Below are positions 28,581 through 38,383 of a DNA stretch of 64,000 bases, piece by piece. Under the pieces are notes generated by a model. It saw only the letters and a list, made by a program, of their open reading frames with translations, made no database searches and was not told the DNA's origin. The DNA is from Pseudomonas sp. ERMR1:02 (GTDB taxonomy: Bacteria > Pseudomonadota > Gammaproteobacteria > Pseudomonadales > Pseudomonadaceae). The DNA lies in NCBI RefSeq assembly GCF_002277815.1, contig NZ_NKJI01000001.1:613501-677500 (forward strand), read 5' to 3'. The position numbers and the translations under genes are program-made. The first letter of the stretch is position 1. The number at the start of each line of letters is the position of its first letter.

Positions 28581-29555
28581 TCAGGGGTTGGCCTCGGTCT
28601 TCGCCGCCACCGTCACCCACCATTGCGTGTGATGTTCGATCTGCACCGGTAGGGTCGGCAGCAGGGCGCTCAGGGCCAGGTCGGTGTCTTTCAGCGGGAA
28701 GCTGCCAGTGATCCTGAGGTCGGCTACTTGCGGCGCAACACCCAGATGCCCACGGCGATAGCGACCGAGTTCGTTCACCAGATCTTCCAGCCGTGCGTTG
28801 TCCACCACCAGCATGCCGCGAGTCCAGGCGTCTGCACCGAGGTTAACGGCCAGAATCGGCCCAAGGCCGCCGTTGCGGATCAGCACTTGCTGGCCTTCGC
28901 GCAGAATCTGTTCGTCAGGGCTGGATTGCGGATGGGCGGCCACCGCGGACTGCAGCACACTCAGGCGCGTGCCCTGTTCTTCGCGCTTGACCAGGAACCG
29001 CGTACCCAGTGCGCGCATGCTGCCTTCGCGGGTTTCGACGATAAACGGCCGGGCGTCGCCATGACCGGTTTCGACGAGAATTTCCCCTTCCTGCAGGACG
29101 ATCAGCCGCTGCTTCTCTTCGAAACGCACGTCCACGGCACTGTGGGTATTGAGGTTGATCAGCGTGCCGTCAGTCAGGCGAATGGTGCGTTGTTCGCCGG
29201 TGGCGGTGCGCTGGTCGGCCAGCCAATAGTCGACCGGCAAGTAGTGCTCGCCGGCAAACAATGCAAGACCAATCACGGCGACGACACTGGCCAGTCCGCT
29301 GCCGAGCTTGCGCATCCGCCGGCGAATGCCTTCGCGCGACTGCAACAGAGCGGTGCGGGCCGGGCCGCTGGCGACGCTGAAGCGTTGGTCGAGCATGCCC
29401 AACTGGCGCCAGGCGCGGGCGTGTTCCTCATGGGCGCAGTGCCATTTGGCGAACTCTTCGCGCTCCACCGGGTTGCCGGAGTCCAGGGACAATTGCCAGG
29501 CGATGGCGGCATCAAGTACCTGCGTCGACACCGGCTTGGAACTGACCGGCCTCAT
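28581..29555 (-). CDS. fiuR: FecR-family anti-sigma regulator (FiuR-like)
   Basis: A 324-residue inner-membrane regulator: N-terminal cytoplasmic domain (VLDAAIAWQLSLDSGNPVEREEFAKW, AWRQLGMLDQRF), a membrane helix near 85-103, and a periplasmic FecR domain (TIRLTDGTLINLNTHSAVDVRF, GEILVETGH, MRALGTRFLV) with a C-terminal STN-like part. It relays receptor occupancy to the sigma factor. ATG 29555 overlaps the sigma gene stop (ATGA); the reading frame upstream of it is not family-like. The IS element follows its 3' end and separates it from the receptor gene. Confidence 0.93.
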   Translation of the reverse strand: MRPVSSKPVSTQVLDAAIAWQLSLDSGNPVEREEFAKWHCAHEEHARAWRQLGMLDQRFSVASGPARTALLQSREGIRRRMRKLGSGLASVVAVIGLALFAGEHYLPVDYWLADQRTATGEQRTIRLTDGTLINLNTHSAVDVRFEEKQRLIVLQEGEILVETGHGDARPFIVETREGSMRALGTRFLVKREEQGTRLSVLQSAVAAHPQSSPDEQILREGQQVLIRNGGLGPILAVNLGADAWTRGMLVVDNARLEDLVNELGRYRRGHLGVAPQVADLRITGSFPLKDTDLALSALLPTLPVQIEHHTQWWVTVAAKTEANP

Positions 29556-30070
29556 GTCGGCTCCCCATACAACGCGATGTAGCACTGACGGATGCCCTGG
29601 GCCAGGTACTGGCGCACGCGCGGCACAGACACACCGAGGCGTTCGGCGATTTGCGCGTGGCCAAGGCCATCCAGACGGTTGTAGAGAAACGCTTCCCGAG
29701 CCTTGCTCGACAACTTGCCGAGCAGGCGATCAATGTTTTTCAGGTCTTCGAGGATCATTTGCTGCTCTTCCACCGACGGTTGCTCGGCTTCGGGAATCAG
29801 CATCAGTTCGGTGAGGTAGGCCTGTTCCAGCGCGGCGCGACGGAAATAGTCGAACAGCAGGCCTTTGGCAATCGCCACCAGAAACGCCCTCGGTTCGCGG
29901 GGTTCCTTCAGTTCTTCACGGCCCAGCAAACGTACAAAGGTGTCCTGGCTCAGGTCTTCGGCCCGTTGCGGGCAAGCGACATTGCGCCGAAGCCAGGCCA
30001 ATAGCCAACCGCGATGGTCACGATATAACGCACCGACGAGCTCACTTTGAGGGCTTGGGACTGACGACAC
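29552..30070 (-). CDS. fiuI: FecI-family iron-starvation sigma factor (FiuI-like)
   Basis: A 172-residue ECF sigma factor with region 2 (LVGALYRDHRGWLLAWLRRNV, AEDLSQDTFVRLL, PRAFLVAIAKGLLFDYFRR) and region 4 (LSSKAREAFLYNRLDGLGHAQIAERLGVSVPRVRQYLAQGI). It should transcribe the receptor gene when ferric siderophore is bound outside. A candidate Fur box lies about 30 bases upstream. It is first in the fiuI-fiuR operon. Confidence 0.93.
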   Translation of the reverse strand: MSSVPSPQSELVGALYRDHRGWLLAWLRRNVACPQRAEDLSQDTFVRLLGREELKEPREPRAFLVAIAKGLLFDYFRRAALEQAYLTELMLIPEAEQPSVEEQQMILEDLKNIDRLLGKLSSKAREAFLYNRLDGLGHAQIAERLGVSVPRVRQYLAQGIRQCYIALYGEPT

Positions 30071-30098
30071 GCAGCATCACCGATTGGGAAATATTAAC

Positions 30099-30117
30099 TA
30101 ACGAGAATTGTTCGCGA
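30099..30117 (-). promoter_or_regulatory. Candidate Fur box upstream of fiuI
   Basis: On the minus strand TCGCGAACAATTCTCGTTA resembles the Pseudomonas Fur site of the form GnnAATnATTCTCATT, with partial dyad symmetry around ACAATT. Its position 29 bases before the sigma factor start suits iron repression. This is a visual match, not scored. Confidence 0.5.
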
Positions 30118-30200
30118 TTGTGTCAGAGGCGAGGAGGGTACGCAATTGGCGCTGGTCGGGTGGGATTCAGGAGAGGTACGCGTAGGACCGTGTCATCGTT

Positions 30201-30298
30201 CTTCGCGGGCAAGCCTCGCTCCTACAGGGTTTTGTTGTTCACGAAATAAATGGACGACCCAAGACCCCGTAGGAGCGAGGCTTGCCCGCGAAGAGGCC
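30201..30298. repeat. REP pair, CTGTAGGAGCGAG type, inverted
   Basis: CTTCGCGGGCAAGCCTCGC and the inverse CGTAGGAGCGAGGCTTGCC about 40 bases apart, between fiuI and the exonuclease gene. Confidence 0.9.
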
Positions 30299-30315
30299 GG
30301 AACAGGTACCGAAGA

Positions 30316-31023
30316 TCAGAAAGACGGCATATTTTGTCGCCGCTTCCACTGATTCAACCGCTGTTGCAAATTCATCGGGCTATGAACCTGCTGCTGCCGC
30401 GCCCGGCTGAACAGGATCAATGCCAGTTCGGCGGTGGCCAGGGCATCGGCGCTGGCGTTGTGGCGCTCGAAGACTTCCAGCTTGAACCAGTCGATCCACT
30501 CGTCCAGCCCTGCCTCGCGGATGTTGGCCTGCGGACACAGCAGCGGTGCGATGTCCGCCACATCCAGAAAGGCGTGCTGCAACTTGTAGCCCAGATGATC
30601 TTTCAGTGCGCGCCCGAGCATGTGCTGGTCGAACGGCGCATGAAAGGCCAGCAGCGGACTGTCGCCGACGAACTCCATGAACTCGAGCAACGCCTGGGCC
30701 GGGTCGCTGCCGGCGGCAATCGCACTGGGCCCCAGGCCGTGAATCAGCACGCTGGGGCTGAGTTTGAGTTCGGCGCATTGCAGGGTGCGTTCGAACTGCT
30801 GACTGAAATCGATTGCACCATCCTCGATCACCACTGCGCCGATGGACAACACCCGATCCTTGTTCAGGTTCAGCCCGGTGGTTTCCAGGTCGAGCACCAC
30901 CCAGCGCTGTTCGCGCAGGCTGCATTCGCCGAGCGCGGTCGACGCCGGCAAGCGTTGCAGACGTTGTTGCAGTTCACCGGTCAGGATCGGGGTGGCCGGG
31001 CGCAGCCATGAAAACAGGCTCAT
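30316..31023 (-). CDS. DnaQ-like 3'-5' exonuclease
   Basis: A 235-residue DEDDh exonuclease with WVVLDLETTGLN (motif I, DxE), HAPFDQHMLG (motif II) and ERHNASADALATAEL (motif III, His and Asp). It resembles the DNA polymerase III epsilon-type exonucleases but lacks the polymerase-binding tail. It overlaps the stop of the upstream DUF294 gene (ATGA at 31020-31023), so the two are co-translated. This pair recurs in pseudomonads, often by acetate-uptake genes. The role is not established. Confidence 0.9.
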   Translation of the reverse strand: MSLFSWLRPATPILTGELQQRLQRLPASTALGECSLREQRWVVLDLETTGLNLNKDRVLSIGAVVIEDGAIDFSQQFERTLQCAELKLSPSVLIHGLGPSAIAAGSDPAQALLEFMEFVGDSPLLAFHAPFDQHMLGRALKDHLGYKLQHAFLDVADIAPLLCPQANIREAGLDEWIDWFKLEVFERHNASADALATAELALILFSRARQQQVHSPMNLQQRLNQWKRRQNMPSF

Positions 31024-32953
31024 AGCTGATACCGCAGGGCCAGACTGCTTTGCAGGCGTTGCGCCTGGCGCAGGGATTCTCGCAGGATTCGCCGATCCAG
31101 ATGATTGAGACTGTCCGGATCGACCCGGTTGGAGTAGGGCAGATTCTCCCGGGTTTGTAGTTGATGTTGCTGCATGCGGGTTTGCTGAATGAAGTGATAC
31201 GCCTCTTCGTACGCGGCGCCATCCAGCGGCTCGATGACTTCTTTATCCACCAGTTGGCGGAAACGCTCCAGGGTATTGTTGGCCTCGATACCGTGGGCCA
31301 AGGCCAGCAATCGGGCCCCGTCGACAAATGGCGTCAGGCCCTGAATCTTCAGGTCCAGTGTGGCTTTCTCGCCATTTTTCCGCGCCAGCACAAACTCGCG
31401 GAAACGCCCTACAGGCGGTCGATTACGCAAGGCGTTCTCGGCCATCATGCGCTGGAACAGACGGTTGTCGCCGACCTGGTCGAGAATCCCGCGACGCAAC
31501 TGCTCACAGCCTTGCTCGCTGCCCCAGACCACGCGCAAATCGAAATAGATGCTTGAACCCAGCAAATTCTCCGGCGTGGCCTCACGAATGAACGCGCCGA
31601 AGCGTCGAGCCCATTCGACCCTGGACAAGCACAGCTCGGGATTGCCGGCCATGATGTTGCCCTTGCACAAAGTGAAGCCACAGAGCGCCAGGCTCTGATT
31701 GATTTGGTGGGCGATGGGCAACAACTTTCCGCGAATTTCTGCGGCGTGTGCCGCGTCCCGGGCTTCGAACAGAATGCCGTTGTCCTGATCGGTGTGCAGT
31801 GTCTGTTCGCGGCGACCTTCGCTGCCGAAGCACAGCCAACTGAACGGCACGCCGGGGTCGCCTTTCTCCGCCAGGGTCAGTTCGATCACCCGGCACACGG
31901 TGTGGTCGTTGAGCAGGGTGATGATGTGGGTGATCTGTGTCGAAGACGCGCCGTGGGCCAGCATGCGCTCCACCAGCTGGCCGATCTCGCCACGCAGTAT
32001 CACCAGGTTTTCCACGCGTTGGGCGCTGCGAATGGTACGGGCCAGGTGCACCAGATCAACCCGTTGCAGGGAAAACAGATCCCGTTCGGACACCACACCG
32101 CACAGGCGCTGATCCTTGACCAGGCAGACGTGGGCAATATGCCGCTCGGTCATGGAAATCGCCGCATCGAAAGCACTGTGGTCCGGGGTCAGGTAGAAGG
32201 GCGCTTGAGTCATGTGCCGCTCGATGACCTCGTTGAAATCACCGATGCCGTTGGCCACCACCTGGCGTAAATCGCGCAGGGTGAAAATCCCCAGCGGCGC
32301 TTTGTGTTCGTTGACTACCACAATGCTGCCGACCTGCTGCTCATGCATCAGGGTCACGGCTTCACGCAGAGGCGTGGTCGGGCTGCACGTCACCGGATGG
32401 CGCATGGCCAATTCACCCAGGCGAGTGTTCAGCGAGTACTGGGTGCCGAGGGTTTCCACGGCTTTTTGCTGGACTTGCTGGTTGACCTGATCCAGCAGGC
32501 TGCTCACACCGCGCAGGGCAAAGTCGCGAAACGTGTGGGAAATGGCGAATAGCTTGATGAACGCCAGCTTATTGAGCTGTAGGCAAAAGTGTCTTCGGCG
32601 GCCAGGTGTTCGGTACGGGTGGCACGCTCTCCCAACAGCGCGGCGAGAGGGAAGCACTCGCCAGTGGTGATTTCGAAGGTAGTTTCGGTGCCACCCTTGG
32701 CCGAATGCGGACGCTCGCCCACCACCCGACCCTGTTTGACGATGTAAAAGTGCTCAACCGGGCCATCGGCGGGCTTGATGATGCTTTCGCCGGGCCCATA
32801 AAAACGCAACTGACATTGCTCAACCAGGTACGCCAGATGGGCGTGCTCCATCTGATTGAAGGGCGGGAACCGCTGAAGGAATTGCAAAGTGCCCTGGATG
32901 TTCTGCAACACCGCAGTTTTCCCTGCCTGTGTGAAGGCGTCCGCATTACTCAT
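31020..32953 (-). pseudogene. cNMP-binding/CBS/DUF294 nucleotidyltransferase-like protein, one-base frameshift as read
   Basis: The frame from ATG 32953 encodes a cyclic-nucleotide-binding domain (FLQRFPPFNQMEHAHLAYL, PVEHFYIVKQGRVVGER). The second frame, to 31020, encodes two CBS domains (MRHPVTCSPTTPLREAVTLM, HMTQAPFYLTPDHSAFDAAI), a DUF294 nucleotidyltransferase-like domain (CFGSEGRREQTLHTDQDNGI) and its C-terminal partner. Adding one base to the four-base run at 32585-32588 (T on the coding strand) gives EDTFCLQLNKLAFIKL and a single 644-residue protein. Similar proteins are signal-responsive regulators of unknown output. The start is uncertain: ATG 32959 is also possible. Confidence 0.85.
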
Positions 32954-33213
32954 AACCATTACCGCAGTCTTTTTTGGATTTGTTGTTGTCGGATGACTCA
33001 CCCATGGTCGACCCCTGCGGTCTGGGTGCCCATTGGACGTAAGTCTAGGTAGGTAATCAGTGTGATGGAATGTCGGAAAAACCTTACGCAAATGCGGGAA
33101 AAATCGCTCTATTCTGCGCTTGGAAAATTGTCCGACGAAGTGCACATTGAAGGTCTGCTTAGCGATGTCTCACCAATGTGCTAGGGAACCGAACTGAACA
33201 TGTAGAGAGCGCC

Positions 33214-33660
33214 ATGTCCGACCACGATATTTTGAGTGACGCCGAGCGCGAAGCGCTGAGTGCCGTCATGCTGGAACCCGACCTGCCGCCGCAGCGGGTG
33301 CTGATCGTTGACGACGACAAGGACGCCCGAGAGTTGCTGTCAGAGATTCTGGCGTTGGACGGCATTCGTTGCATGACAGCGGCCAGTGGTGAAACTGCAC
33401 TCAAGATGCTGGAAGAGAAACCCTCGATCGGCCTGGTGATTACCGATCTGCGGATGAGAAATGTCGATGGCCTGGACCTGATCCGCCAGGTGCGCGAATC
33501 GGTGCGGGCGGCGATGCCGTTTATCATTGTTTCCGGCGATGCCGATGTAAAAGATGCCATCGCCGCGATGCATTTGAGCGTGGTGGACTTTCTGCTCAAG
33601 CCCATCGATACCGTCAAGTTGCTGGGGTTGGTCAAACATGAGTTGGGGATGGAGTCTTAA
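33214..33660 (+). CDS. Single-domain response regulator
   Basis: A 148-residue protein with a 25-residue N-terminal extension and one receiver domain: acidic pocket DDD at 33-35, phospho-acceptor Asp78 in VITDLRMRNVDG, Ser/Thr in IIVSGDAD, and Lys in FLLKPID. There is no output domain, so it either acts through a partner protein or is a phosphate sink. The start at ATG 33214 is preceded by GAGAG. No kinase gene is adjacent. Confidence 0.9.
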   Translation: MSDHDILSDAEREALSAVMLEPDLPPQRVLIVDDDKDARELLSEILALDGIRCMTAASGETALKMLEEKPSIGLVITDLRMRNVDGLDLIRQVRESVRAAMPFIIVSGDADVKDAIAAMHLSVVDFLLKPIDTVKLLGLVKHELGMES

Positions 33661-33664
33661 GCAA

Positions 33665-33774
33665 GATCGTTCCCATGCTCTGCGTGGGAATGCCTCAATG
33701 GACGCTCCGCGTCCGCTTCGGCAGGGACGCGGAGCGTCCCGGGCTGCATTCCCACGCGGAGCGTGGGAACGATC
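33665..33774. repeat. BIME of the GATCGTTCCCACGC type
   Basis: Same architecture as the copies around soxG, but diverged in the central inverted repeat. Confidence 0.92.
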
Positions 33775-33801
33775 AACACAGGATCGTGAATGACCGCCAT
33801 T

Positions 33802-33830
33802 CTGTAGGAGCGAGGCTTGCCCGCGAAGGC
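33802..33830. repeat. Single REP, CTGTAGGAGCGAG type
   Basis: CTGTAGGAGCGAGGCTTGCC followed by CGCGAAGGC, standing alone between the BIME and the glcB terminator. Confidence 0.88.
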
Positions 33831-33855
33831 AGCGCCGCAGGTTCCAAGCGAACAA

Positions 33856-33887
33856 AAAAAGCCCTGATCGAAAGATCAGGGCTTTTT
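33856..33887. terminator. Bidirectional terminator, glcB and response regulator gene
   Basis: Perfect 14-bp stem AAAAAGCCCTGATC / GATCAGGGCTTTTT with a GAAA loop. A and T tracts flank it on both sides, so it can end the minus-strand glcB message and plus-strand readthrough. Confidence 0.93.
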
Positions 33888-33909
33888 CATGTCCGGCACC
33901 AGCGCTCAG

Positions 33910-36087
33910 TTACAGGCCATTGGCAGCCTTGAACTCGCGACGACGACGATGCAGAACCGGCTCGGTGTAGCCGTTCGGCTGTTTGGTGCCTTCGATCACC
34001 AGTTCGACCGCCGCCTGGAAGGCAATGTTGCTGTCGAAGTTCGGCGCCAGCGGGCGATACAGCGGGTCGTTGGCATTCTGACGGTCAACCACCGGCGCCA
34101 TGCGCTTGAGGCTTTCCATCACCTGATCTTCGGTGACGATGCCGTGACGCAGCCAGTTGGCGATGTGTTGGCTGGAAATACGCAGCGTGGCACGGTCTTC
34201 CATCAGGCCGACGTCGTTGATGTCCGGCACTTTCGAACAGCCGACGCCCTGGTCGATCCAGCGCACTACATAACCAAGGATGCCCTGAGAATTGTTGTCC
34301 AGTTCGTTCTTGATCTGCTCGGCAGTCCACTGCGGGTTGACCGCCAGTGGGATGGTCAGGATGTCGTCCACTGACGCATGTGCACGTTTGGCCAGCTCGG
34401 CCTGACGGGCGAACACGTCAACCTTGTGGTAGTGCAGCGCGTGCAGTGCAGCGGCGGTTGGCGAAGGTACCCAGGCGGTGTTGGCGCCGGCCAATGGGTG
34501 AGCGATTTTTTGTTCGAGCATCGCCGCCATCAGGTCAGGCATGGCCCACATGCCTTTACCGATCTGCGCACGGCCTTGCAGGCCGGTGCTCAAACCGATA
34601 TCGACGTTGGAGTTCTCGTAGGCGCCGATCCATTTTTCCGCCTTCATGTCCGCCTTGCGCACCATCGGGCCGGCTTCCATCGAGGTGTGGATTTCATCGC
34701 CGGTGCGGTCGAGGAAACCGGTGTTGATGAACACTACACGCTCGCTCGCCGCCTTGATGCAGGCCTTGAGGTTGATCGTGGTGCGACGCTCCTCGTCCAT
34801 GATCCCGACTTTGAGGGTGTTGCGCGGCAGGCCCAGCACGTCTTCGATGCGCCCGAACAGCTCGTTGGTGAACGCGGCTTCTTCAGGGCCGTGCATCTTC
34901 GGCTTAACAATGTAGACCGAGCCGGTGCGCGTGTTTTTGCGCGACGTATTGCCATTCAGGTTGTGCATGGCCGCCAGGCACGTCACCAGGCCATCGAGGA
35001 TGCCTTCCGGCACTTCGTTGCCGTCTTTATCGAGGATCGCGTCGATGGTCATCAGGTGACCGACGTTGCGCACGAACAACAGCGAGCGACCGTGCAGGCT
35101 CAGTTCGCTGCCGTCGACAGCGGTGTAGGTGCGGTCGGCGTTCATGGTGCGGGTGAAGGTCTTGTCGCCTTTGGCGACTTCTTCAGACAAATCACCCTTC
35201 ATCAGGCCGAGCCAGTTGCGGTAGATCACCACTTTGTCATCGGCATCGACGGCGGCGACGGAGTCTTCGCAGTCCATGATGGTGGTCAGCGCGGCTTCCA
35301 TCAGGATGTCTTTGACGCCGGCAGCGTCGGTCTGGCCGACCGGGGTGCTGGCATCAACCTGGATTTCGAAATGCAGGCCGTTGTTTTTCAGCAGGATCGC
35401 GGTCGGTGCCGAGGCTTCGCCCTGGAAGCCGATCAGCTGTGCATCGTTGCGCAGGCCAGTGTTGCTGCCACCTTTCAGGGCGACCACCAGTTTGCCGTCG
35501 ACAATGCTGTAGCGGGTGGAGTCGACGTGGGAACCAGCTGCCAGTGGCGCCGCTTCGTCGAGGAAGGCGCGGGCGAAGGCGATGACCTTGTCGCCGCGAA
35601 CCTTGTTGTAGCCTTTGCCTTTTTCCGCGCCGTCAGCTTCGCTGATGGCGTCGGTGCCGTAGAGCGCGTCATACAGCGAACCCCAGCGGGCGTTCGAGGC
35701 ATTGAGGGCGAAACGGGCGTTCATCACCGGTACCACAAGCTGTGGACCGGCCATGCGGGCGATTTCGTCATCGACGTTTTGCGTCGTAGCCTGGAAATCG
35801 GCCGCTTCTGGCAGCAGATAACCGATGTCTTGCAGGAAGGCTTTATAAGCCACGGCGTCGTGTGATTGACCGGCACGCGCTTGGTGCCAGCCGTCGATAC
35901 GAGCCTGGAAATCATCGCGTTTGGCGAGTAGGGCTTTGTTCTTCGGTGCCAGGTCATGAATGACCTTGTCGGCACCGGCCCAGAACTGATCGGCGCTGAG
36001 GCCGGTTCCGGGAATGGCTTCGTTGTTCACGAAGTCGAACAGGACTTTGGCGACCTGCAGGCCACCGACTTGAACGTGTTCAGTCAT
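33910..36087 (-). CDS. glcB: Malate synthase G
   Basis: Condenses glyoxylate with acetyl-CoA to malate in the glyoxylate shunt. The 725 residues match the large monomeric G isoform. Recognisable stretches include [23 protein letters not shown] with active-site acidic residues, [36 protein letters not shown] and [21 protein letters not shown] chose ATG 36087 ([10 protein letters not shown]) because GTGAGG lies close upstream. It stands alone, with its own terminator. Confidence 0.97.
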   Translation of the reverse strand: MTEHVQVGGLQVAKVLFDFVNNEAIPGTGLSADQFWAGADKVIHDLAPKNKALLAKRDDFQARIDGWHQARAGQSHDAVAYKAFLQDIGYLLPEAADFQATTQNVDDEIARMAGPQLVVPVMNARFALNASNARWGSLYDALYGTDAISEADGAEKGKGYNKVRGDKVIAFARAFLDEAAPLAAGSHVDSTRYSIVDGKLVVALKGGSNTGLRNDAQLIGFQGEASAPTAILLKNNGLHFEIQVDASTPVGQTDAAGVKDILMEAALTTIMDCEDSVAAVDADDKVVIYRNWLGLMKGDLSEEVAKGDKTFTRTMNADRTYTAVDGSELSLHGRSLLFVRNVGHLMTIDAILDKDGNEVPEGILDGLVTCLAAMHNLNGNTSRKNTRTGSVYIVKPKMHGPEEAAFTNELFGRIEDVLGLPRNTLKVGIMDEERRTTINLKACIKAASERVVFINTGFLDRTGDEIHTSMEAGPMVRKADMKAEKWIGAYENSNVDIGLSTGLQGRAQIGKGMWAMPDLMAAMLEQKIAHPLAGANTAWVPSPTAAALHALHYHKVDVFARQAELAKRAHASVDDILTIPLAVNPQWTAEQIKNELDNNSQGILGYVVRWIDQGVGCSKVPDINDVGLMEDRATLRISSQHIANWLRHGIVTEDQVMESLKRMAPVVDRQNANDPLYRPLAPNFDSNIAFQAAVELVIEGTKQPNGYTEPVLHRRRREFKAANGL

Positions 36088-36599
36088 TGCTTGCCTCACT
36101 CTGCTCAGCTATTTCGCTTTTCAGCTCTTCAATTTAACAATGAAGCCCCTGGCATTTAAACCACAAACCCTGCGACCAGTGCATGCCATTTCTGACGGCT
36201 GGGTTGGGACCAGTCAAAGGCTTTTAATGCCTTGCTGACGGGGCTTTCAGGGATGTGACTGCGCCTGTGGCAGACATCGAACCAACGTTATGTAGTGCGC
36301 GCTGCGGCATACTACATGATGAATTGCGCTTGTGAAAATCAGACTAATTACGTCGTTCTGCGACCCCATGACGCATTGCGGTCACGTCGGGGATCGGGAT
36401 GTTCTCAAAAAAACATGAGATTGTTCCAGTTAAATATAAAAAGTTGTACACGATTTGTGGTTTTCTGTTCTGTCGGTGGTGCGCCATTCGCCTGTAGGAG
36501 CGAGGCTTGCCCGCGAAGGCGTCAGACCTGTCAGCGCAAGATGAACCCTTGCCTATACTTGCCTTTCCATAACAAAAATCATGACCAGAGGGCTGCGCC
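36088..36599. other. Intergenic region between glcB and the GcvR-like gene
   Basis: 512 bases without a convincing gene. It must hold the divergent promoters of glcB and the ACT-domain gene. A single REP (CTGTAGGAGCGAGGCTTGCC) lies at 36492-36520. The short open frames inside have no family features. Confidence 0.6.
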
Positions 36600-37118
36600 A
36601 TGGATCACCTCGTACTCACTGTTTTCGCTCCGGACAAGCCCGGGCAGGTTGAGCGCATTGCCCAATGCATTGCCGAGCATGGCGGTAACTGGCTGGAAAG
36701 CCGCATGTCGCGCATGGCTGGGCAATTCGCCGGGATTCTTCGGGTGGGCGTTCCGGCCGAAGGCTACGACGAGCTGGTGAATGCACTGCTAGCGTTGTCT
36801 GCCCAAGGCATTCGCGTGATGATCGCCGAAAGTGGCATCGAGCAATCCTGCACCTGGAAACCGATTGCCATGGAACTGGTGGGCAATGACCGGCCGGGGA
36901 TCGTGCGCGATATCACCCGGTTGCTGAGCGAGCAGGGCGTCAATCTGGAGCGGCTGGTAACGGAAGTGCGCCCGGCGCCGATGAGCAGCGAGCCGCTGTT
37001 CCATGCCGAAGCGATCCTTGCGGTGCCGTTGACGCTATCCCTGGACGTGCTGCAATCACGTCTGGAAACCCTGGCCGACGACCTGATGGTGGAATTGGTT
37101 CTGCGCAGTGAACCTTGA
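36600..37118 (+). CDS. GcvR-like ACT-domain protein (glycine cleavage system regulator type)
   Basis: A 172-residue protein made of two ACT domains: MDHLVLTVFAPDKPGQVERI (about 1-80) and PIAMELVGNDRPGIVRDITRLL (about 88-170). This is the GcvR layout. GcvR in E. coli antagonises the activator GcvA by binding it, sensing glycine. In this window it fits the glycine, threonine and one-carbon theme, but no gcv genes are adjacent. ATG 36600 begins the first ACT domain directly. Confidence 0.88.
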   Translation: MDHLVLTVFAPDKPGQVERIAQCIAEHGGNWLESRMSRMAGQFAGILRVGVPAEGYDELVNALLALSAQGIRVMIAESGIEQSCTWKPIAMELVGNDRPGIVRDITRLLSEQGVNLERLVTEVRPAPMSSEPLFHAEAILAVPLTLSLDVLQSRLETLADDLMVELVLRSEP

Positions 37119-37123
37119 TCGTG

Positions 37124-37363
37124 TTATCCAGATTTAACGTGCACCTGCCTGTGGATAACCTGTAGAGACAGCCCGCCAGGCCACATCCGCTGTGGCTTGG
37201 CGAGTGTTGATCAAAAAATCACCACTATTCAGTGACTTGCGCACAAACGCCGGGGATGACGCTGTGGATAACCTTGGGACGGAACGATACAGGCCACGCG
37301 AATTCTGGCCTGTAGGGTTTTGTACGTTTTTTGATCAGCTGCGACGGCGCAGACTTATCCACG
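37124..37363. promoter_or_regulatory. Cluster of four DnaA-box-like sites
   Basis: Two perfect boxes TGTGGATAA (37150-37158 and 37263-37271) and two one-mismatch boxes TTATCCAGA (37124-37132) and TTATCCACG (37355-37363, inside the rarD 3' end). They fill the gap between the convergent gcvR-like and rarD genes. Binding by DnaA is an inference from the sequence only. Confidence 0.5.
37174..37202. terminator. Stem-loop between convergent gcvR-like and rarD genes
   Basis: CGCCAGGCCACA / TGTGGCTTGGCG forms a 12-bp stem with one G-T pair and a five-base loop. It is placed as a terminator for the ACT-domain gene, but the T tract is missing. Confidence 0.5.
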
Positions 37364-38222
37364 CATCAATGCTGTAAACCGCCAGACCGGCCCAGATAAA
37401 GATGAACGCCGTCAACGTGCTGGATGACAAGTGTTCGCCAAACAGCAGCACGGCTTGCAGCAACACCAGCGTTGGCGCCACGTACTGAAGGAATCCCAAG
37501 GTGGTGTAGGGCAAATGCCGGGCAGCGGCGTTGAAACACACCAGCGGTACCAGCGTCACCGGGCCAGCGGCCACCAGCCACCAGGCCTCGGATGTGGTCC
37601 AGAACTCGGCTTGGGCGCTGTGGGCGGTTGGATTGAACAGCAGCCACGCGATGGCAATCGGCACCAGCATCCAGGTTTCCACCACTAGGCCCGGCAGCGC
37701 CTTGACCGGTGCTTGCTTGCGGATCAGTCCGTAAAACCCGAAGGTCAGAGCCAGCACCAGCGAAACCCACGGCAGACTGCCGACCTGCCACACCTGTTGC
37801 GCCACACCGATGGTCGCCAGAGCCACGGCAATCCACTGCATGCGTCGCAGCCGTTCGCCGAGGATCAGCATGCCCAGCAGTACGTTCACCAGTGGGTTGA
37901 TGTAGTAACCGAGACTGGCTTCGAGCATGCGTCCGTTGTTCACTGACCAGACGTAGGTCAGCCAGTTGGCCGCGATCAATGTACCGCTCAAGGCCAGTAT
38001 CGCCAGCCGTCGCGGATTCTCGCGCAGCTCGCGCCACCAACCCGGGTGCTTCCAGACCATCAGCAACAAGGCACCGAACAGCGCCGACCACAGCACGCGG
38101 TGGATGATGATCTCCACGGCGGGCACGCTGGCGATAGCTTTGAAGTAGAGCGGGAAAAGTCCCCAGATGATGTAGGCGGTCAGGCCCAGAATGTACCCGC
38201 GACGCGGGTTGGCAGCTTGCAT
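37335..38222 (-). CDS. rarD: RarD, EamA-family membrane transporter
   Basis: A 295-residue inner-membrane protein with ten predicted helices in two EamA repeats. The N-terminal GYILGLTAYIIWGLFPLYFK is the RarD signature. The family was named from a chloramphenicol-sensitivity phenotype; its substrate is unknown. The 3' end of the gene contains one DnaA-like box. It stands alone, convergent with the ACT-domain gene. Confidence 0.94.
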   Translation of the reverse strand: MQAANPRRGYILGLTAYIIWGLFPLYFKAIASVPAVEIIIHRVLWSALFGALLLMVWKHPGWWRELRENPRRLAILALSGTLIAANWLTYVWSVNNGRMLEASLGYYINPLVNVLLGMLILGERLRRMQWIAVALATIGVAQQVWQVGSLPWVSLVLALTFGFYGLIRKQAPVKALPGLVVETWMLVPIAIAWLLFNPTAHSAQAEFWTTSEAWWLVAAGPVTLVPLVCFNAAARHLPYTTLGFLQYVAPTLVLLQAVLLFGEHLSSSTLTAFIFIWAGLAVYSIDAWISLRRRS

Positions 38223-38281
38223 GCAGAATCCTTGCTTAGGCAGCTAACAAAGAAACGATTGTATAGATGTATGAGGCTTTT

Positions 38282-38374
38282 TGTAGGAGCGAGGCTTGCC
38301 CGCGAAGAACGATAATGCGGTTTGTCTGTGGTACCGAGTTATCGTTCTTCGCGGGCAAGCCTCGCTCCTACGGG
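38282..38374. repeat. REP pair, CTGTAGGAGCGAG type, inverted
   Basis: TGTAGGAGCGAGGCTTGCCC and its inverse lie about 36 bases apart, between rarD and srkA. Confidence 0.9.
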
Positions 38375-38383
38375 GGGTGGTTT

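Noticed and set aside
34378..35865. 495-residue plus-strand open frame opposite glcB
   Set aside because: Antisense shadow of malate synthase G; composition matches other shadows.
36295..36780. 161-residue frame upstream of the ACT-domain gene
   Set aside because: It runs through a REP and overlaps the ACT-domain gene in another frame; no motif or ribosome site.
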